From: Neocallimastix lanati (nom. inval.)
Lineage: Eukaryota; Neocallimastigomycota; Neocallimastigomycetes; Neocallimastigales; Neocallimastigaceae
DNA length: 64,000 nt
Assembly (NCBI GenBank): GCA_016946835.1
Contig: JACVTC010000091.1
Span: forward strand, 41,001-105,000
Direction: 5' to 3'
Shown: piece after piece, positions 51,668-64,000 of the stretch
Layout of the letters: each line of letters opens with the position of its first letter
How positions within the stretch are numbered: the stretch's first letter is position 1
Program-made: the position numbers and the translations under genes
Notes under the pieces: model-generated
Databases searched by the model: none
What the model saw: the letters and a program-made list of their open reading frames with translations, nothing else
Told to the model about the DNA's origin: nothing

Positions 51668-52179
51668 TAATTATAATAAATACATAAATAAATAAATAAA
51701 TAAATAAATAAACAAGCAAGCAAACAAATAAATAAGTAAATAAATAAATAAATAAATAAATAAACAAACAAACAAATATATAAATAAATAAATAAAAATA
51801 AAAGTAAAAAAAAATATTGGTAACTTTTTTATTAAGATAGGCTAAAGTGTACTAATATTAAAAAATAATATTATAATTATTATTGCTAAGGAGTCTGACA
51901 CAATATGTATAATTTATGCAATAATAATGTTATATTTAACATTTATTTTATTTAATAATTAATTTTATGATAAAAATCAATTATTTATTATTACATATTG
52001 TTTCTATTTTATATTATTTACATGTTACATACACAATAAAATATTTATAATATTGTAATGTACATATATATATAAAATCATATAAACCTTAACATTCTCC
52101 TAACATTAGATATTATATATTATTATATTTTACTTTACTACATATATATATTATATTTAATATACTTTGATCTTTATAA
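49910..52179. other. Low-complexity spacer after channel 1
   Basis: Stacked homopolymers and microsatellites: poly-A/T (50000-50185), (AAT)n at 50303-50320, TA runs, AAAC/CAAA runs (51068-51085), (AAT)n at 51591-51663 and (AAAT)n at 51680-51800. Tyr/Ile and Leu homopolymer frames here are artefacts. No gene was recognised. Confidence 0.7.
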
Positions 52180-52663
52180 ATTAAATTTGTGAAATGTGTC
52201 ATTTTAACACCTGAAATACTTTTTGTTAAAGGATCGGTTAACATATTTTCTATGTCTATATATTATACTTTAATATTATTATTTATAATTTTTTTCTTGA
52301 ATATATTTATATCTTGTATCTATATACTTACATTTTCCTTTAGAATTAGTATTTTTAGCAATTGAAATACAAGCTTTATTATCAATCATAATTTTTACAT
52401 TTATATCTTTATTATTATCCATTTCCTTAAATAAATTTTTTAAACCATATACCTTGTTTAGCACATTCTGTAAGACTTACAAATTCTGCTTCTGCAGTAG
52501 ATAAAGTGACATTCTTTTGTAATTAGGACTTCCTAAATGTTGGTCTATTTTTCTATTAAAAATATATATATCCACTAGTCGATCTTTTAGTTTTGTTCAT
52601 CACTCACAAAATTTGAATCGGAATATCTAATAAAGTTACTATTTCTATTGTAATATATAGATT

Positions 52664-52698
<35 letters not shown>

Positions 52699-53400
52699 AT
52701 CTTTTTAAATATTGAAAAAATTTACATTAATGATTTATAATCAGCATCTGTTGGATTTTCACAATTTCTAGATGCTTGATTTACAATGTAAGCTATATCT
52801 GGTCTTGATTCGACCACAATGTACAATAATGCACCTAGTAAAGATTAATCTTCACTTATATATATTGGGTCCGAATTTTCTCTTTCTTAATCTGCATTTT
52901 TTTTTTTTAAAAATTTGTTTTGATTTGTTCAGTTTTATTCAATACAGTATCTTTCAATAATTTTATTAATATAATCAATTTGATTTATTTAAATCCATCT
53001 TTTGTTTTAAACATGTTAAGGTTAATTCTGATAATTTTACTTGCAATAGAATCTTTAAATACTTTATTTTTTAACTTTTTAATTACACAATTAATTTCTT
53101 TTTCTATACCTGTAATTAAAAAATATAATCATTTACATATGTTGTTAATAAACATATTAGTTTATTGTTTCTATCATATCTGCCAAAAAGACATTTATCA
53201 GTTATATGCTTTTTAAAACTTATACTTTTTAGGAATTGAGAAATCGCTCTCTACTCCATTCTTCCGACTTACTTTAAATCCTATAAAGCTTTATTTTTTT
53301 ATTTTTTTATTTTCAGTAGTTAATACTTATTCTTATTGCAATTTTTTATCACCTAAAGGAATCTTTGTATATATATATATATTTTTCTTCTAAATCTGTA
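52180..53400 (-). pseudogene. Decayed Copia RT-RNase H remnant
   Basis: Minus-strand homology in order from high to low coordinates. First is a KALYGFK-type RT block (~53290) and a YVxD box where the second residue pair reads YVNDYIF (~53130). Then comes LLGALLYIVVESRPDIAYIV and NQASRNCENPTDADYKSL (52850-52730), SNFIRYSDSNFVSDEQN (~52620), and the RNase H end GLKNLFKEMD, IDNKACISIAKN, KYIDTRYKYIQEKN (52455-52280). Frames change repeatedly and stops interrupt it, so it is inactive. It shares element type with the copies at 11 kb and 25-29 kb but is a distinct, diverged copy. A 40-bp poly-T run lies at 52662-52697. Confidence 0.85.
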
Positions 53401-53588
53401 TTAGGATATACTGCTTTAATATTTAATTGCTTAATGTCCCAATTATCAAGAATTCCGTAATCTCTCCAAAGAATATAGAAAGGGGGTTCTTTCTGATTAT
53501 ATTATTAGTATTAAGAAAAATATTAGAATAATTGGATTTTAAAAATTTAATTCATATTCATATTCATTCCATAAGCGAATGTTTCTTA

Positions 53589-53632
53589 AAAACAAACAAA
53601 CAAACATACAAACAAACATACAAACAAACAAA
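53589..53632 (+). repeat. (CAAA)n / (ACAAACAT) short array
   Basis: A CAAA-based run with CATA variants immediately upstream of the LINE remnant. Confidence 0.8.
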
Positions 53633-53719
53633 CAAAAAAAAAAAGACACTCAAATGTGGTTGGTTTGGACTTTATGAAAATTTCTAAACCTTTCTTTCTT
53701 TCCTTTTTCCCAATTACCT

Positions 53720-54900
53720 GTGTATATTAAAGTTAAAGCAGGTAATGTTTTAGTATCTCAAGAAAATCAACTCCACCGTTTTGCAGAATACTATGAAGAG
53801 CTTATTTCTGATATAACCAATCATAGTCTTAATGAAAATTATTGGAAAGAAATAATGAATAATTCTTCTTCTCCTCAGGAATCATGGAACATTAAAAATC
53901 AATCAATTTTATTGCGAGAAATTAACGTAATTGTGTTTTTTTTCAATGAAAAAATGAAAAAAATAACAAAGTACCTAGTCCTGATGGTATATCAACAGTC
54001 ATTTTTTTTAAAGTATTTTTTTTTTTTTTTTTTTTTAATTTGGGGAGTAGCACTTCTTCTTAATCAAGAAAATTACTTAATTCAGATTCTGCTTAAAGTC
54101 TATTTATTTTTACTATTTAATAAAAATATGGGATGGCGACTTATATTATGAATGGGAATTCTGCCTCTATTGTCTCCATTCTTAAGTAAGAGGATCCTTA
54201 AGATTGTAATAGTTAACCGTGATATTTCATTCATCAATGTTGGATTAAAGATTCTATCAAAAATTATCACTAAAAGAATTACAGACTATACTTTTTCTCA
54301 TGAGATTATCAGACCAGAACAATTTAGTTTTAGAAATATAGAAGAATGTATTAATTTATTTGCATCTATTTGTGAAATTTGCCATTTGAAGAATTTAGGC
54401 AACAATTCATTTAATTCGTTGATGAAATTTTTTTTATTAACTTTTCTTTTATTGTTCATGAGAAATCCTTGAAAATTCCTAATGACAAAGAGAACGATTT
54501 TAATGATAATATTAACCTTTACGTATTGTGTCTCCTTCTTGGTGGGTGGAAATGCATTGTATAAAATCTTAAAAGATGACACTTTATTGATAATATTACT
54601 TCAATCAACTTCGAGAGAGTCTTCTTTTCCTGATTTCATGTTTTTTGTGGGGCTTGCTGGAATTCTTTACTAATGGTACGCCTATTGTAATTAGTAATTT
54701 TTATACTATGATCAATTTGTATACCATTAGATCTATCTGTTGTCAAGAGCATCAACGTCGAAATAATAAAGAAAAGAAGAAATTTCTGATTTAGATTTGA
54801 ATGATAATTTTAATCCACAAAGAGTTATTATTGATGAATGAGAAGAGTTAAAAGACATTTCATCCTTAAAACTTATAATGTAGTTTTTTAATATTAAAGT
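53720..54900 (+). pseudogene. Decayed LINE (non-LTR retrotransposon) reverse transcriptase remnant
   Basis: The plus strand encodes a pre-RT block (LHRFAEYYEELISDITNHSL, NENYWKEIM) and then, in another frame, VPSPDGISTVIFF (family: APGPDGI). WxATYIMNG and DCNS follow, and then DISFINVGLKILSKIITKRI with IIRPEQFSFRN (family: YRGISLINVxxKIxxKIIxxRI ... xxQxGFRxxxSC). These are RT motifs 0-2 of LINE elements. The catalytic FADD box was not found, and poly-T insertions (54016-54037) and frameshifts break it. Probably one 5'-to-mid pol fragment; the clade is not assigned. Confidence 0.8.
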
Positions 54901-54925
54901 AAAAATATTTCATGTATTTTTCATG

Positions 54926-54956
<31 letters not shown>

Positions 54957-55388
54957 ATTTAGTTTATTCCTAGACAAAAAGAAAAAAAAAAAGATCCAAT
55001 ATTTAATGTTTCAGATGAGCTATAATTCAATATTGGTGGAACCATGCCATTTTAAAAGAAAATTTTTTATTTCTTTAAAAAGTTTTTAATTCTAATATTT
55101 CTTTGTATTGTCATCTTAGTGAATAACCTAATCAATACTGTACTAAAAAAAGCATCCAAGAGAGCCAAGGGATACATTGTTGAAACCGATAAAATAAAGA
55201 AAAAAATCTATTACTAATTCATAAGTTCATATTCATGTAATAACACAAATAGTAATAATCGTTCTTCAAACAACCAATATATTCTAAAAATATTTTATGA
55301 TAATATTTTTCTTGGTTAGAGGGTGATTTTTGATTTTAGTAGACAATGTAATCTATCTACTTCACAGATGTAAACTTCTTTATTATAT

Positions 55389-55431
<43 letters not shown>

Positions 55432-56371
55432 TTTGGTGAAAATAATGCGCTTTTAATTCACATCACATACTATAATTACTCTAAAATTTTTCACCATAGT
55501 ATTTTATATCTTATTAACTTTAATTTTTTTTAATAATAATTTAAATAAAATAAAATTATTATTAAAAAAAATTACATTTTTATATATTTATATATATATA
55601 TATTTTTATATAAATTAATACTATTAAATAATTAATAAATAAAAATAGTGTTATGTTTATTCTTGTTTTGGTCTTAAAAAAAATATAAATTTAATTATAA
55701 AAAATAAATAACACAAAAATAAAAAATAAGAAAAAAGTCTTCTTTTATAAAATTAATGAAGATATTATCAGAAAATTTAATTATGTAATCGATGTATAAA
55801 GAACGATTATTACTATTTGTGTTATATAATATGAACTGGAAGTATTATTAATTGAAGTTCTTTTTTATCATATAGGTTTCAACAATATATCTCTTGGCCT
55901 AATTATATTATATTAATAATAATCAAAATTATAATTAATATAATATAAATATTATTTAGATAACTTTAAATAACTAATTCTTTTTTTTTTTTTATTTTTT
56001 TTTTTTTTTTATTTTTCTTTTTTTCCTAAAATCTTTTTTTTTTTTTTCCTTTATTTTTATTTTTTAATCATAAAAAATAGTATGATATGATTTAATGCTA
56101 TTATATTAATTTAACCTTGTTTTTTTTTATTATTTATTTTTTATCTTTTATTATTTTTACATTAGTTTAATTAATATATAAAATTTAAAATTAATTTTTT
56201 TTTTTAATCTGCAATTTAATTAGTTTTTTCTTTTATTTTCTTTTATTACTATTTTTTTTTTAAGTATTAGAATTTAACGATTTTTAAAAAGTTAATAAAA
56301 TATAATATCAAATTTTTATATTATATTCATAAATATTTATATAATTTTTTTTATTAAAAAAAATTTATTTT

Positions 56372-56412
<41 letters not shown>

Positions 56413-57238
56413 AATTTATGATGTACTAAAACTCTTTAGAGTTTTTTAAATAATAACAAAAACTTCAAAAACTTCAACAAAAAAAGATTTAAAAAATAAT
56501 AAATAAATTATAAAAATAATTAAGAAAAATAAAAGAAATACAAAAAACTACAGAAATAAAAAATAAATAAATAGATATAAATATTTTAAATCAAAAGGAA
56601 TTATTATAATTTTTTTTCCATAAAAATTATAATTATCAAAAAAAAAAAAAATCTAATTTAAATATGATTTGTATATATTAAGATTTATAATATAAAAACA
56701 CTTCTAATAATTTTCAATTTTTTTTTTTTTTATTTTCATTCATATTCTATTACTTAATAAATCTATTATTTTATAATATATACATATAACTATAAATTAA
56801 TTATAGAAAAATTACATAATTAAATAATTATCATTTATTATCATTATCATTACTATTATAATTATTGTTGTTATTGTTTTTTCTTAAAAGATTAATAAAT
56901 AAAATTTATTAACTTTTTTATTTTTTTTTATTTTTATATTTATATTTATTTTTTTTTTATTTTTTATTTTTGTTTTTAATTATTTTTTTTACCATCTCCT
57001 TCTTCTTCTTCTTATATTTTCATTATCAAAATAATATTTTATATGGATTAATGAATAATTTATATTATATATATATAATAATAAATGTTTTTAAGAATAG
57101 CGGAATAGCAATAACAATAAAAAAGAAAATCAAGTATATACCTATTCAAAAAAAAAGAAAAGAAAAGAAAAGATAAAATAAGACAAAATAATAAAAAGAA
57201 TAAAAAAATAAAAATAATAAAAATAATAAAAAACAAAA
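54901..57238. other. Gene-free AT-rich region upstream of channel gene 2
   Basis: Poly-T and poly-A blocks (54927-54949, 55398-55430, 55981-56050, 56377-56411) in AT-only sequence. 55000-55340 shows slightly more complex sequence that may belong to the decayed LINE or another old insertion. No gene was recognised. The 5' UTR of channel 2 presumably starts in the last few hundred bases. Confidence 0.55.

Positions 57239-64000
<6,762 letters not shown>

Noticed and set aside
51523-51771. Two overlapping minus-strand frames of Tyr/Ile/Leu repeats
   Set aside because: Translation of (AAT)n and (AAAT)n arrays.

Overview
The window is extremely AT-rich eukaryotic DNA. It has long poly-A/T tracts, microsatellites and short GT-AG introns. 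The best guess is a zoosporic anaerobic gut fungus (Neocallimastigomycota type). Evidence for this: intron-dense conserved eukaryotic genes, a secreted pectate lyase with a fungal CBM1 domain, and genes typical of early-diverging, flagellated lineages (a WNK kinase, a WRAP53/TCAB1-like protein, four-domain voltage-gated channels). The taxon is inferred, not proven. Nine protein genes were reconstructed exon by exon from the sequence. All splice phases close and the total coding lengths are multiples of three, except the last gene, which runs off the right edge.

Layout. 168-3542 (+): WRAP53/TCAB1-like WD-repeat protein, 12 exons. 4447-5630 (-): Rho GDP-dissociation inhibitor. 8628-10798 (+): ARMT1/DUF89 damage-control phosphatase. 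11280-13650: decayed Copia remnant (-). 14222-16755 (-): eIF3 subunit L. 18946-22339 (+): WNK kinase with PF2-like domain, coiled coil and C-terminal SAM-like domain. 23401-24489 (-): Tda10/glycerate-kinase-like P-loop kinase. 24646-25119: 7-bp satellite. 25350-28999: decayed Copia pol (+), split by a 308-bp inverted-repeat element with a 9-bp target duplication and followed by a second, related element. 32373-33852 (+): secreted CBM1-pectate lyase. 34645-36850: two related repeat copies, one with a poly-A tail and one interrupted. 36851-42611: gene-free. 42612-49909 (+): complete four-domain voltage-gated cation channel, 2091 aa. 52180-53400: Copia remnant (-). 53720-54900: LINE remnant (+). 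57239-64000 (+): second paralogous four-domain channel, 3' end outside the window.

The genes do not form one pathway. They are housekeeping and signalling genes (snRNP/telomerase RNP biogenesis, Rho cycling, metabolite repair, translation initiation, osmotic/ion signalling), one plant-cell-wall degrading enzyme, and a tandem pair of Ca2+-type channels. The most notable items are these: the tandem channel pair with an EEEE selectivity ring and charge-poor domain I voltage sensors; the WNK kinase with Asn at the usual Cys position; the multi-box inverted-repeat element inserted in frame-traceable fashion into a Copia gene; and the likely single-base frameshift at the start of the WRAP53-like gene.
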